Below, piece after piece: positions 44,387 through 55,250 of a stretch of 64,000 bases of DNA. Both the position numbers and the translations under genes were made by a program. The DNA comes from Aspidapion aeneum (lineage: Eukaryota; Arthropoda; Insecta; Coleoptera; Brentidae). How positions within the stretch are numbered: position 1 is the first letter of the stretch; every line of letters starts with the position of its first letter. The notes beneath the pieces were generated by a model that was given only the letters and a program-made list of their open reading frames with translations, searched no databases and was not told the origin of the DNA. Location of the stretch: contig OY755038.1 in assembly GCA_963576565.1 (NCBI GenBank), positions 64,694,908-64,758,907 on the forward strand, in the 5' to 3' direction.

Positions 44387-44541
44387 CTTCTATGAGCCTG
44401 GATATCCTTTCTTCACAGTCCCCGTACATACTGGCTCTGTACAAAGTACTTCGTCGATGGAAACCTTCGCCAAAACCAGCCTCTGAAAGCTCCAGTTCAC
44501 TTGGAAGTTTACTAGACCGTCTAGCAGGAGCTTCGCTTGGT
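44387..44541 (-). CDS. Host gene internal exon: cytoplasmic part of a membrane protein
   Basis: A 155-bp exon on the minus strand with acceptor TTATTTTATAG|ACC and donor ATAGAAG|GTACC. It is open in one frame throughout: one base completes the codon begun in the previous exon, 51 codons follow, and one base is left over. The peptide is basic, then acidic, then ends GFHRRSTLYRASMYGDCEER and ISRLIE, a soluble and well-balanced composition unlike the transposon frames nearby. The incoming phase agrees exactly with the exon at 46693-46858, which encodes a membrane segment, so this should be the juxtamembrane cytoplasmic tail. The gene itself was not recognised. The next exon is not visible in the window. 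Confidence 0.65.
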
Positions 44542-44605
44542 CTATAAAATAAGCAAATATATTTGTGCTGACTTTAAATGAAACGCTGCCTCTAGCGGAT
44601 TAATC

Positions 44606-45148
44606 TTAGCCTACACATTGTGAGACATGGTGATTGTGTCAAAAATAAGAAAAAAAAGTTGCTCCGATTTCAATTTTTACTTTCCTACCCCCGAATTTTT
44701 TTTTTGAGATAACGCTAAAAATGTGTTATTTGGATGTATTTTGACCTATCTTAGCAATATCGTCGTGATGTCTGTCTGTGTGTGTGTGTGTATATATCTG
44801 TCTGTAACAGGATAGCACCTAAACCGCTAAACCGATTTTAATAAAATTTTAAGGTAAAATAGTGCTGATTCGATTTTGGTCAAAATCCATGAATACTAAT
44901 GAGAGTTTTTAACTTAAAAACTGCTGATTTTTTAACGAAGTATCGTATCAATACACTGTTTTCTGAATGTAGTAGACTATATTCTGCTCAATAATTCGTG
45001 TTATAACCAAAAACTTCATAGGAGCTTTAGTTTCTGAGATATTTACAAAAAACTGTTTTCAAGGCTAACATATTATTTTGGCTTCACTTGAAGTGTGATA
45101 ATAGGCTAGCTAGGAAGGTGTCAGATCCCTCATGGATCCCTTTATTTA
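44606..45148 (+). repeat. Family Y repeat, copy 3, with a family X-type head
   Basis: 44606-44675 matches the family X start (AGCCTACACATTGTGAGAC, then AAAAAAAAGTTGCTCCGATT). The rest follows family Y: TCTGTCTGTGTGTGTGTG at 44770, AACCGCTAAACCGATTTTAA, CCAAAAACTT, and the end GGCTAGCTAGGAAGGTGTC...GGATCCCTTTATTT. This copy joins the two families. It lies in the intron of the host gene. Confidence 0.65.
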
Positions 45149-45150
45149 TA

Positions 45151-46594
45151 TAGGGGCTGGGCCAAATAAACCGGACAATTTTTTTTCATTATTAATTTTG
45201 AATTATACAATCGATTTTAATAGGACAAACCGCACTTGGCAGAGAATTAATCAGAGCTTTTACTAAATAATCTTTTTTTGTCCGCTATTTCAAAATCTGA
45301 GATGGCGGACCAAATTAAAATGTACCCTTTAAAGATGCTCGTTTATTCTTGTGTTGCGAACATATTTTATCTTTTTAAATTAGTAAAAAAGCTGCGTTTT
45401 TGCCACGCTCAATAAGGTACGAATCAGCAAAATCGGTTTAGTTGTTCTAAAAAAAATATTTTGGTTTGAACCATTGTTTTGCCTATTATATGATTGCCTT
45501 GCCAATCATGTCTGCATTTATTTCCTTATAAATTCATTACTACTGAATCGATTTTAATGAAATAAGAAACACCCTGGTGAGAATTGATTGCTTTCTAAAG
45601 GTCATGATCAAAGTTTATCGACGTCTTAAAATTTAATATGGCGGATAGTAGCATACCTTGATTTTTAAAAATGGCGTGTTTATTCTTATTTTCCGAAAAT
45701 GTTTTAAATTTTTCTTTAATTTATATAAAAGCACTACTTTTCCCCTATACAACGAGATACAAATTAGTAAAACCGGTGTAGTGGTTCTCAAAAAAACTAT
45801 TTTTGTTCTAACCATTGTTTTACAGATTATACGACTGTATTTTCAATCCGTTTCCTTATAAATTCGTTATTACTAAACCGATATTAGTGAAATAAAAAAA
45901 TTATGGTGAAAATTGATTGCTCTTTAAATACTATAATCGAAATTTGCCGCCATCTTATAATTTAAGATGTAGAACAGAACCTTACTTGATTCTTTAAAAT
46001 GGCGTGTAGAATGCATCGTATAATCTGAAAAACAATGGCTGAACCAAAAAATTTTTTTTTAAGAACCAATACACCGGTTTTACTAGTTAGTACCTCATTA
46101 TGCGGCAGAAAACATTGAAGAATGATTCTGTCCGCTATCTTAAGTCTTGAGACGGCGATATATGTTGATCATGATCTTTAAAAAGCAAGTAATTCTTATA
46201 TATTTAAAGAAATAAATGCAGACATGATTGGCAAGGCAATCGTACAGTATTCAAAACAATTATTGAAACAAAAATATTTTTTGTTAGAACCACTGAACCG
46301 ATTTTGCTGACTCATACCTTCTTGTGCGCGGCAAAAACGCAGCTGTTTGAACGACTTAAAAAACTAATTGAAACATGTTCGCAGAATAGGAATAAACGAA
46401 CATCTCTGAAGGGTACAAGTCAATTTTGTCCGCCATCTTGGATTTTCAGATGACGATGATGAACAAAAAAATATATTTAGTCAAAATTCTGTTTAATTCT
46501 CTGCCAAGTGCAGTTGGTTCCATTAAAATCGATGATATAGTTCAAAAGTTATAATGAAAGAAAAATTGTCCGGTTTTTCTTGGCCCACCCGGTA
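45151..46594. mobile_element. Inverted-repeat DNA transposon (~1.44 kb) in a host intron
   Basis: The ends are TAGGGGCTGGGCCAAATAAA and the complement TACCGGGTGGGCCAAGAAAA, both followed by CCGGACAATTTTT and then by ~390 bp of continued inverted similarity (TGCACTTGGCAGAGAATTAA, GATGGCGGAC, AGCTGCGTTTTTGCC, GATTGCCTTGCCAATCATG). The centre repeats phrases of the arms. Flanking TA dinucleotides (45149-45150 and 46595-46596) and the end motif fit Tc1/mariner-type ends, but the arms are far longer than usual. No transposase frame. It is entirely within the intron between the two host exons. Confidence 0.75.
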
Positions 46595-46692
46595 TATCTG
46601 TCCATATTGCTGAAAAAGCAATAAAAGTTCTTTACTTTCTTATTCGTCGCAATAAAAAGATTTTCCCCTTAAAAATATTTTAAAACTATTAC

Positions 46693-46858
46693 CTTTGTCT
46701 AGTTCTTCTATTCTTGCACGCTATGACAGTTGCTGCGATAACGATACTGGTTATCAATAATACTGCTGTGGCTGACAGGCCCGCAATGATGAGGGTGAGG
46801 TTTCTCGGTGCGGAATTATTGGATTTAGATTTTTGGTTTGGAATGTAGTTTAAAGTGT
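46693..46858 (-). CDS. Host gene internal exon: transmembrane segment
   Basis: A 166-bp exon on the minus strand with acceptor TTCGTTTACAG|ACAC and donor AGACAAAG|GTAATAG. Open in one frame: two bases complete a codon from the previous exon, 54 codons follow, and two bases are left over. Residues ~1-19 are polar, with possible N-linked glycosylation motifs (NNS, NLT). Residues ~20-46 are a single hydrophobic helix (LTLIIAGLSATAVLLITSIV then IAATVIAC), followed by the stop-transfer string KNRRTRQ. This is the pattern of a type I single-pass receptor or adhesion molecule. The leftover bases AG join the A of the next exon to give arginine. The earlier, ectodomain exons are not in view; they should lie to the right or beyond the window. 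Confidence 0.7.
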
Positions 46859-47074
46859 CTGTAAACGAATAAATTTGATCTTTAACAAAGTAATAGACTT
46901 ATAAAAAATAACGAGGTATTAACTTTTTAATATTAAAAAAATATATATAAACAATATAAAATTTGTCAAGGTAATGTGATGTTTGCATATCTTTCTAAAA
47001 ATATTATTATTGTTCGTTCTTATATTTGTGGTGATTTACATTATCTATAATGTTTAAATGGTTATCTGGGGCAC
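46859..47074. other. No gene seen (probable intron)
   Basis: AT-rich sequence upstream of the transmembrane exon in gene orientation; likely intron. Confidence 0.35.
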
Positions 47075-47560
47075 GGCAGTGCCCCGCCAAGTTCGCCCAA
47101 CTGCTGTATCATCTTTTCTTAAAACATTTCTGCCCATATTTGATTTCTAAAAAGTTACTTTGGAATGAGCTACTTTGTAAACTTTGCACATTCGTAGACC
47201 TCTATAGAGCTAACAACCCCACGGAGTTTCATGGACCTCCATAAATTAGTAAAGTAGTTACGAAATTTCAAAAACGTCGAAATTGCCACTCACTCACTCA
47301 TGTATAGAACATCAAAATTCTTCTTTTCATACATGCTACAAAGCTGAAATTTGGCAGACTGATAAAAATTATGTATAAACTCTTGGAGAAAATAAAAAAA
47401 AAACAAATTTTAATTTTCTTCCCTCCCCTGTACATGTGAAGTTATGTAAAAAAACTATAGGAAAATAATTAAAATGTACTTCACTCCCCTATAAATGTAA
47501 AATTATGTAAAAGTAACATTGCCCACGTCCAGAAACGCTACACAGCTGAGCTTTGGCAGG
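47075..47560 (+). repeat. Dispersed repeat family P, copy 2
   Basis: Diverged direct copy of 20023-20590. It begins next to a hairpin GGGGCACGGCAGTGCCCC (47069-47086) that may be part of its own end. Blocks AACTGCTGTATCATC, TTACGAAATTTCAAAAAC and ACATGCTACAAAGCTGAAAT follow in the same order. Confidence 0.55.
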
Positions 47561-48045
47561 TTGATAGGAACTATTAAAAATATAACAAAACCATGGGAAA
47601 AAAATTAAAAAGCCTCAAAATTTTAAATAAGGCCAAAGTTCTAAACAATATTCCGCTTATTTTACTACTTTAAAACTTAAATATTACCCAAATCTTTTTA
47701 AAAATAGTGAAATCATAAAAAACAATTTCATGAAAAAAAAGCCAAGTATGCGAAAATGATATTCCGTAAAATTAATTGAGAAAAAATTAAAACCAAGTTC
47801 TCCAATACAAATTTGAAAATGAAAGGTTCTTATACTAGTTTGGAAATGTTTTTCTAAAATTGGCTATTACGGCTACTACGGTAATAGTCAATATCGATAT
47901 TTTGAATTTTTAAGTACATTGTAAAAAAAAATTATTCTCGTACATATTTGCAAGGATATGCTTATTATACCTATGCTTAGTATCTACCTGGCACCAATCA
48001 CCGAATATACTTCAAATATACCAATTATTATTTTAAGAATATTTA

Positions 48046-48119
48046 TCCTCCTCAACTAATCACTATTTGATTCTCCTCAACTAATCACTATTTGATTCTC
48101 CTCAACTAATCACTATTTA
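48046..48119. repeat. 25-bp minisatellite, three units
   Basis: Three almost exact tandem copies of a 25-bp unit containing CTCAACTAATCACTATTTGA. The last unit ends with a small change. Confidence 0.9.
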
Positions 48120-48424
48120 ATAGTATTATATTAGTTTCTGGAACATCATTTTTTCCGTGGGTGACTCAAAAGCTTTGTACACACGGGGTTCCAAGATCTA
48201 GTGGAATACAATTTGTTTTGACACAGTTTTATCCTGAAGTCATCGGAACAATAAATTATAAGGTTTGTACATATACTACATTCTTAGACAAGTTGCGCCA
48301 TCCACAAAATACCCTATAAACAAAAGGGTCGCGGTTCGTTTGTCGAAAACACGTTTATCAAAAACATCTTTATCGAAGACATTTTGATCGAAAATCTTAA
48401 TTTCGAATGACATTTTGATCGAAA

Positions 48425-48892
48425 ATGTTTGCCATTTTCTCTACTCCATTTCGGAATATTCTTAGCATTTTTTCAAAGGATATTTTTGGCGGGTTCATAT
48501 TTGGTATATATTACGTATGTGCTATAAACGAAAAGAATATTTTTTTGAAAAATATACTAGTTAGGATTTGAATATTCTTTTAATAATGTCTATGCCTAAA
48601 AGATTATCCTTTAAAGTAGCTTAAGGGAATAAACTAAGCATGTGAATGTTCTTTTAATGGTATGTGGGTAATTAAGCTATAGGTGAGATAATTCACGACT
48701 TAACTCAGGAGCAAAGCAACTTTCGTTTTTAAAAACAATTATATTTTTCAAAAATTAAAACATGTGTGGTTTTACTTAAATCTATCTTAAAACTAAGAAT
48801 TCCCAAGCAACATCCAAAGTATGATATATGAAGCTGCTGACTCTGCATAGTGTCTTCTTCTATAATAATATATTGGCGTAGATGACATAACA
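48425..48892 (-). repeat. LTR end of an env-bearing Gypsy-type element
   Basis: On the minus strand TGTTATGTCATC starts directly after a purine tract AAGGAGGGAGG (48893-48903), as expected for a 3' LTR after a polypurine tract. The far edge is not resolved. A set of degenerate TTTTGATCGAAAAT phrases at 48345-48430 may lie at or just beyond it. Confidence 0.45.
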
Positions 48893-48914
48893 CCTCCCTC
48901 CTTAAGTTTTAACT

Positions 48915-49079
48915 CTACGGGAAGCGTGGGAGTTGAACATCTCTTAATTCAACTCTTTGTAAAACTTCTTCATTCAAGCTTTTCTTTGACTTTTTATTGA
49001 TTGACAATCTTTTGTAGATTAAAACTCCAACGGCGGTAATCAATCATCCATAAACGATGATTGTCCAATAGCTGGGCAC
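48915..49079 (-). pseudogene. env: Envelope-like C-terminus of a Gypsy-type endogenous retroelement
   Basis: The minus-strand frame before the polypurine tract has a hydrophobic stretch followed by a short, charged tail ending in TAG at 48915-48917, the form of a class I fusion-type envelope C-terminus in insect errantivirus-like elements. An in-frame stop lies in the membrane segment at about 49043-49045. Everything upstream is lost; the sequence is cut near 49107 by a hAT MITE fragment. It is a short dead remnant next to the LTR end at 48892. Identification rests on position and profile only. Confidence 0.45.
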
Positions 49080-49106
49080 TATTGATAATTGATTAAACGA
49101 CAGATC

Positions 49107-49148
49107 AGGCTGTCTGTACACCAAAAGGAAATACCAAGCCACCCCTCG
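49107..49148 (-). mobile_element. hAT-type MITE, terminal fragment
   Basis: On the minus strand it matches the first ~42 bases of the MITEs at 28831 and 32168 (CGAGGGGTGGCTTGG, then TTTCCTTTTGGTGTACAGAC). Only this end remains. Confidence 0.7.
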
Positions 49149-49535
49149 GACACGTTACCACCGGAACATTGTTTGTGTTTATTTTTTTTTGCTTTCTAGA
49201 GTGGTTTCAGAAATAAAATGATCTGAGTTTTTCATATTAAAATTAGAAAGCCTTGAAAGGTTTGAATAAAAAAAAATTTCGAGTTTGAAAGCCAAAATTA
49301 GGTTTTATTCAAAAAAAAATTATATGCCTCGATCGTTAAAATAAGTGGTTAATCAGGTAATTTCCACACTCCTAATCAAATTTCAAAGTTAAAAAAAAAA
49401 CAAAATCAGAATAAACTTTTGATTTTAGGTTAAAACAAATGTAAAAGCAAAAAAAAATTTAAAAACTTCATTGGAAATACCGGTCTCAATAAAATTCGAC
49501 GCGGCAACTGTCAAGTATAAAAGTTTAAGCTAGAT
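49149..49535. other. No gene seen
   Basis: AT-rich flank of BEL element 2; no frame or repeat recognised. Confidence 0.4.
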
Positions 49536-49540
49536 AATAT

Positions 49541-50030
49541 TGTTGATATTTTGAGGTTTTGGTAGAGTCGCGGGACTGTAAACGCGCTGGTCGTTTTATA
49601 AAATCTCGGTGCAAAAATTCTTAAAAGGACGATGTAAAAATATTAATTTTTCCGAGCCACACAAAGACAATATAGAGGATTGGCACTCACCTTTTTAGTT
49701 GTTTCCGTCGTCCAGAGGAGCTCCTCTCGCTGGCCCAGCTGTTGCAGTCGATCCACACTAGAATCACACTTGTTTGTGTAATGTTTTAGTTTGATTTTCA
49801 CAGAATGTTATTGGATTTTTTGGTTAATAGAATTTATCACCATGCTGCGTGGTGATCCCGATAGAATACGACAGACGAATCTTTTTTTGGTTACGCCTTT
49901 TTGCGCAGATTCATTTTTCGTAGATGGCGCTGGCGTTTTGCTTGTGCCAATCAAAATTGAAATTGTCTGGGTTTTCCGAATACGGGAATTTGGCGCAAAA
50001 TTTGAATTTAAAATTAAAGTTGCACGAACA
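49541..50030 (-). repeat. 3' LTR of BEL element 2
   Basis: Minus strand: TGTTCGTGCAAC ... ATCAACA, 490 bp. A splice-donor-like AAAAAG|GTGAGTGCC lies 150 nt before its end (49690-49689). Preceded by a polypurine tract (GTGGGCGGAAAA). Confidence 0.93.
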
Positions 50031-50042
50031 TTTTCCGCCCAC
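50031..50042 (-). promoter_or_regulatory. Polypurine tract, BEL element 2
   Basis: Minus strand GTGGGCGGAAAA directly before the 3' LTR. This is the expected site of plus-strand DNA priming. Confidence 0.7.
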
Positions 50043-50247
50043 TTAAAACGAAGTTTTACATGTAGATTAAGTTGAATAAACAAATGGCTATATAAAAAAA
50101 TGATAAGTTAATTCAAAACCTTAAAGGGTAGGTTATTAAAATCCGTTTTAGGTTTATAGATTAAAAAGAAAAAAAAAATGCAAAAAAAATATATATATAT
50201 ATATTCTAGATAACGACACACGAAACAAAAAGAAGTTGCTTGGGAGT

Positions 50248-51246
50248 TTAGTGCGCATCTAAAGGTAGTGGGCACAACTTGACCACGGGACGAGTGAAAA
50301 GTCCGTGTTGTGTTTTAACAGTAGCAACTCGAATGTGATTATCCCGACCAGGATGTGCGGACACTATTCTACCCAGCAACCAGTGTAATGGCGGCCTAGT
50401 TTCATCCTTAATTAATACAAGCGTATCTAGCTTGATTTCAACCGAAGGGTCCGACCACTTAGAACGTTGTTGTAAAGTATTTAAGTACTCGAGTTTCCAA
50501 CGCTTCCAGATATCGGCATGAATTCGTTGGATAAGTTGCCAACGATTAAGGGCATTAACTTTAAGAGTAGAAAGGTCAGGATCAGGACACGAATTAAGGG
50601 GTTTCATTGTGAGGAAATGACCCGGAGTCAGAGATGTAAGATCGTTTGGGTCAGAGCTTTGCTCACAAAGGGGTCGAGAATTGAGTAATGCCTCTATTTG
50701 GGCGAGGAGAGTATAGAGCCCTTCGAAGGTTAGTATCTGGTCACCGATGACCCGATACAAATCTGTTTTTATAGATTTGACTCCTGCTTCTGCTAGACCA
50801 TTTAGGTGGGGGGCTCCCGGACTATTAAGACAACATTTGATTTTTAAGCTCTCAGAAGCTAATTTCGAAAGATTATGGAGCTCCTTAATAGCCCCAACAA
50901 AGTTTGAGCCTCTATCACTTGTGATTTGGATACAAGTGCCACGTCTAGCGACAAAGCGTCGTAAAGCAGCGATGCACGCCTCTGTGGTTAAATCCGAAAC
51001 CAGCTCGATATGGATTGCTTTAACAGAAGTATCGACAAAGACTGCGATATATGATTTACCAACTTGTGCTCCACGACGTCTCTGACCTACAAAGGTTTTG
51101 ATTGGGCCTGCATAGTCCAAGCAAACGTGTGAAAAACATTTTAATTGTGACGTTCTAAAAGAAGGTAAATCCGACATGTACGGAGTGTAAGGTTTTGGTT
51201 TTAAGCGAAAGCAGGGAATACATTGCAATAAAACCCTCTGAATAGC
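50248..51246 (-). pseudogene. int: BEL/Pao integrase, element 2
   Basis: The catalytic core is complete: CLDYAGPIKTF with the first Asp, ITSDRGSNFVGAIKEL with the second, and HLNGLAEAGVKSIKTDLYRV with the Glu, in the spacing of retroviral-type DDE integrases. The C-terminal domain follows (DTLVLIKDETRPPLHWLLGR), which is the DUF5641-type region of BEL elements. The zinc-binding HHCC part is joined across an in-frame TGA just upstream (about 51232-51234 area, between MSSR and AIQR) and ends CIPCF. In a live element this enzyme inserts the cDNA and makes the 5-bp target duplication seen at the element ends. Apart from that stop the domain is intact. Confidence 0.88.
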
Positions 51247-53225
51247 TCAACGTGATGACATAATCCAAAACTTTTGACGAATTAAGTATTGCACTGTGTT
51301 TATTCCGGGATGTAAATTTTCGTTATGAGTTTGAATAATAATCAATTCGGTTAATCTATGATATTTCGGCAATAATAAGGGATGTTTTGCCTTAAAGGAG
51401 AGTTGAGTATGCCGTAAGCGTCCGCCCACTCTAAGAAAACCCAATTCGTCCAAAAAGGGCGCGAGTTTACGAAACGGCTTAGGTAATAGCTGAGTATTCT
51501 GAATTTTTTGAATGATATCCGAAAAACACTCTTCTTGGACCCTTTTAACTAAAACAAGTAGAGCCTTGTGTAGTTCAAAAGTGGAAAAAACGCCGGATAA
51601 AGGGACAACTAAGTTTTTTCGATTGTGAATAAGTCTTAGAAAATGACAAATGATTTTTTGAATGGTATTTAAATTGGATATTTTATCGATTAATCTATCA
51701 AAAAAGTTTTTATTTTGAAGTTCTGCCGTCAGCACCACTGAATTTTCCGGTTTTTCTTTTTTGAGAACCTCGTCTGGAACTCCCAAAGAACGTTCATTTA
51801 TAAACCTTTGAATTTGCCACTCCGTAGTGGGCAAGGTAATCCATGGTGGGCCGTGAAACCAAAGAGGGTGATTTATTAAGTTATTGGGCGACAACCCTCT
51901 GCTAGCGTAGTCGGCAGGGTTCTCGAGTGAAGTAATATGATACCATGGGACTTCGGGGATTGTTTCTTGAATACGACTTACGCGGTTTGCCACAAAGGTC
52001 TTCCACTTGTGAGGTGAAGATGTGACCCAATGAAGCGTGACCTGTGAGTCCGAGAACGCAAGAATTTCATCGATTACGAGTAATGATGAATAGGTGCGAA
52101 TAACTAGTTCGAGTAAATCAGCTAATAGAGTAGCTCCAAGTAGTTCCAAACGTGGGATTGAAATAGTGTGTAAGGGAGCAACCCTTGACTTGCCCATGAC
52201 TAGAGCAGTTTTGATAATTTTATTTGATAATTCGACGCGAACGTATACGCAAGAAGCGTATCCTAGCTCGGATGCATCACAGAAACCTAGCAATTGACAT
52301 CGTTGAATATTATTCGAAAAAATATGTCTAGGTATACAAAGATTCGAAAGAGTGGTTAATTGATTATTGAATTGATTCCAAAGAGTTTTGAATGGATCGG
52401 GGGGTATTTCATCCCAATCAGTTTCGCATAACCAAAGTTTTTGCATAATCACTTTGGCAAAAAATGAAACAGGCGATAAGAAACCTATAGGATCCCAAAT
52501 TTTAGCGATAGCTGATAAAATATTCCTTTTGGTGCAAGGTTTTTCACAAGGGGTACAAGAATAGGTAAAATTATCAGTAGAAGGGTGCCACTGAAGGCCC
52601 AACACCTTAATCGATGTTGAAGAATCGTCTTCAAAGGTAACAGGGATCTGACAATCAGCGGGCGACAAATGTGAAAGAAGTTTCGGATTATTTGGTGCCC
52701 ATTTTCTTAATTCAAATTTTCCCAATTTAAGCAACGCTATGAGATCCTTTTGAAGCGATAAGGCACCTTCTAGAGAGTTAGCTTCACAGCAAATATCGTC
52801 CATGAAAATGTTATTTAAATGGACCTGGGATGCTTCAGGATAATTCTTAGTCTCCAGGATGGCTAGTTCTCTAAGAGTTCTAATAGCTAAATAGGGACTT
52901 GAACTAACACCAAACGTCACTGTATTAAGCCTGTATTCCTGCAGGGGTTCGTTGGGATCAAATCGCCAAAGTAGCCTTTGGTAGTCCCGATGAATTGGAT
53001 TGATTTGAATTTGTAAAAAGTGCTATTTTATATCAGTCAAAAATACGATAAAATAAAATCTGAATTTTAATAGAATTTCCGAAATATCGGCTTGTAATTT
53101 TGGTCCTATTAAAAGAGTTTCGTTCATGCTTAGGCCTTACCCTTAATCGAGGGGTTAAAAACCACCCGGAGTTTAGTCGTTGATTTGTCAAGACGAAGGA
53201 CTCCGTGATGTGGTAAATAAGAACA
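51247..53225 (-). pseudogene. pol: BEL/Pao reverse transcriptase and RNase H, element 2
   Basis: The long open part (52920-51247) starts in the RT palm with TFGVSSSPYLAIRTLRELA, carries the catalytic MDDIC, the thumb (LGLQWHPSTDNFTY) and an RNase H-like domain with LGFCDASELGYASCVYVRVE, AFSDSQVTLHWV and NPADYASRGL giving the acidic residues. It ends in the zinc-binding part of integrase (HPGINTVQYLIRQKFWIMSS). The upstream RT fingers (53225-52921) are damaged: a frameshift or deletion near 53140-53225 and an in-frame TAG in the motif A area (about 53022-53024). In element 1 the same region is mostly intact. Confidence 0.88.
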
Positions 53226-55250
53226 TCACTGAGGTCTAGGTTCGGATCTTGGAATTAAAGACATGTGCCCGTTTTTGAGATATTCTCTCATAAAATCCGA
53301 GTACATACTATAGAAATTTGAATTTTTTATTAAGCGGGATTCAAGAGACAAAAATTGACGATAGGCCACTGAATATGTGTCTCCTAGGTCAGGAGGGTCA
53401 ATGTGACGAAAAGGCAAATTTACAGTAAATCGGCCCGAAATATCTCTAGTGGTAGTTTTTTGGAAAATCTCTTCACATCTTTTTTCTTCCGGTGAGAGAA
53501 ACGTTTTTGACTTAATTGATTCTAGTTCCCAAAATCTGCGAATATTAAAGTCTAGAGACTGCTCACAGGAAGTAAAGTAAGAATTGACTTGCGGTGAAAT
53601 ATTTATGTTTTGAGTTTGACCCATCAAGACCCACCCAAAAACTGTCTCAAAAGCGGAGGGTAGGCCGTGAGGTCCTGGAATTCGTCCTGATTGGACGATT
53701 TCTGTGTAAAGTTGTGCACCTAAGAGTAAGTCAATTGGACCAGGGTTGTAAAATTGATTATCTGCAAGCTTTAGATTTGAAATATGACTCCAATTGGATG
53801 AATCTACCTGTACTGAGGGCATATTTGAACAGAGTTTCGGTAAAACGAAGACTTGAATAGAAAAGGTAGGCTCTTGTTGGCCTAGGGCTCGAATAGTTCA
53901 AGTAGAAATGCCGTTAGTGGCCGACGAAGATTGATTTAGTCCCAGAACAGGGATCGAAATTTTGTTTCTTGGCAAGCCTAACCTGTTAAGACAAGCTTCG
54001 CTTATCAGGTTAGCTTGGCAACCGCTCTCCAGAAGTGCTCGGACAGGTTGGTAGTTACCCCGACTATCGAGTACCTCTAATTTTATAGTCGCTAGAAGCA
54101 CTGTCGTCCGGGGCGTCAAGGTGGATAACGAAGAGTATTGATTAGTAGATGTATTTGGATTCGAATTGATTTGAATTGAATTTGAACTGGGTTGAACAAA
54201 ACTAGGGTTCTGTTGGCTAAGACTTGAATTTGAATTCTGATACGATAAGTTTGTGCCTGTGCTAGGCACGGCCACTTGAATTGAATTAAAACTTTGATTT
54301 AAGTTCGAATTTTGATTTGAATTTTGGCTTGAATTAACAAAGGATTGACTTGAATTCTGACGGATTGAATCTGTCATTTGCGATAGATGAATAAGACTAT
54401 GGTGTCTATGTCGACATACCCTGCAGTTGTAGGTACTACTGCAGTCAATTACTTGATAATTTGAACGTAAACAGTTGATACATAACAATTGTTGTTTTAC
54501 ATAAGTAAGACGATCTGAAGGAGATTTGGAAATAAAAACACCACACTGCGAGAGTGGATGAAAAGAATTATTGCATAATTTGCATTTATAGGGTTGTTGG
54601 TTTTGTCGAAATTGAATATTGGATTGTTTATTTGATACTTGTGAGTGCGTATGCGCTAAAAAATTTGATGAAGGGCTTGATTTGTACTGATTATTTGAAT
54701 AAGAATTATATTTTTGGTTACTAGAATTCGAATAATTTGGTTTTTGCTGTTTGGAAGTCGAAGGTTGCATTTGCGTATTTTGGGGAGATAGCTGTACTAT
54801 TTCAAGAGCACGGCATTGGTTAATAAGAAACTGAATTAGATTTTGATATGTTGGAATCTCGGTAGTACTATACTTTAATTCGAAAGCGGTTCTTGTGGTT
54901 TGATCGATTTTTGATAATAAAATTGAAAATAAACAAAAACACCACGACGTTACTGGAAATTCAAGATTTTCGAGCGCCGCAATATTCTCGGAAAAGGTAT
55001 CTACCAAGACTCTAAGATCCTTTGCTGACTGGTTTCCCTTTAAAGAATTTGCATAGTAGATTGAGTTCCAGTAGGTACTGGCTAAAAGTCTTTTATTTTG
55101 ATAGCGATCTGTTAATACCTTCCAGGCGATTGCGTAATTACTTGCCGTTAATTTTGTAGAACTTAAAATATTAAGTGGTTCACCCTCAAGGAAGGTTAGC
55201 AAATGTTGAAATTTCCTTATATCGGAATAATTAGAGTTTTCGTGAACCAA
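53226..55250 (-). pseudogene. gag-pro: BEL/Pao gag C-terminus, zinc knuckles and protease, element 2
   Basis: The DUF1759-type region opens the frame (FQHLLTFLEGEPLNI, RYQNKRLLASTYWNSI). Cys/His motifs follow (CKLCNNSFHPLSQC, CINCLRSNYQVIDC, CRVCRHRHHSLIH), then an unusually S/N/Q-rich linker of ~100 residues, and the aspartic protease. Where the other two elements have LDxAS, this one has LESGCQANLIS, so the catalytic Asp appears replaced by Glu. A TGA at about 53895-53897 interrupts the protease, and the frame resumes to 53226 with the conserved LKLADNQFYNPGPIDLLLG and FGWVLMG blocks and the start of RT. Confidence 0.85.

Noticed and set aside
47069..47086. GGGGCACGGCAGTGCCCC hairpin as a terminator
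   Set aside because: Intrinsic bacterial-type terminators are not expected here, and it sits at the edge of a dispersed repeat.
49791..50083. Open frames of ~90 codons on both strands, recurring near 56473 and 62551
   Set aside because: They recur because they lie in copies of the BEL element 2 LTR. Both strands are open by chance.
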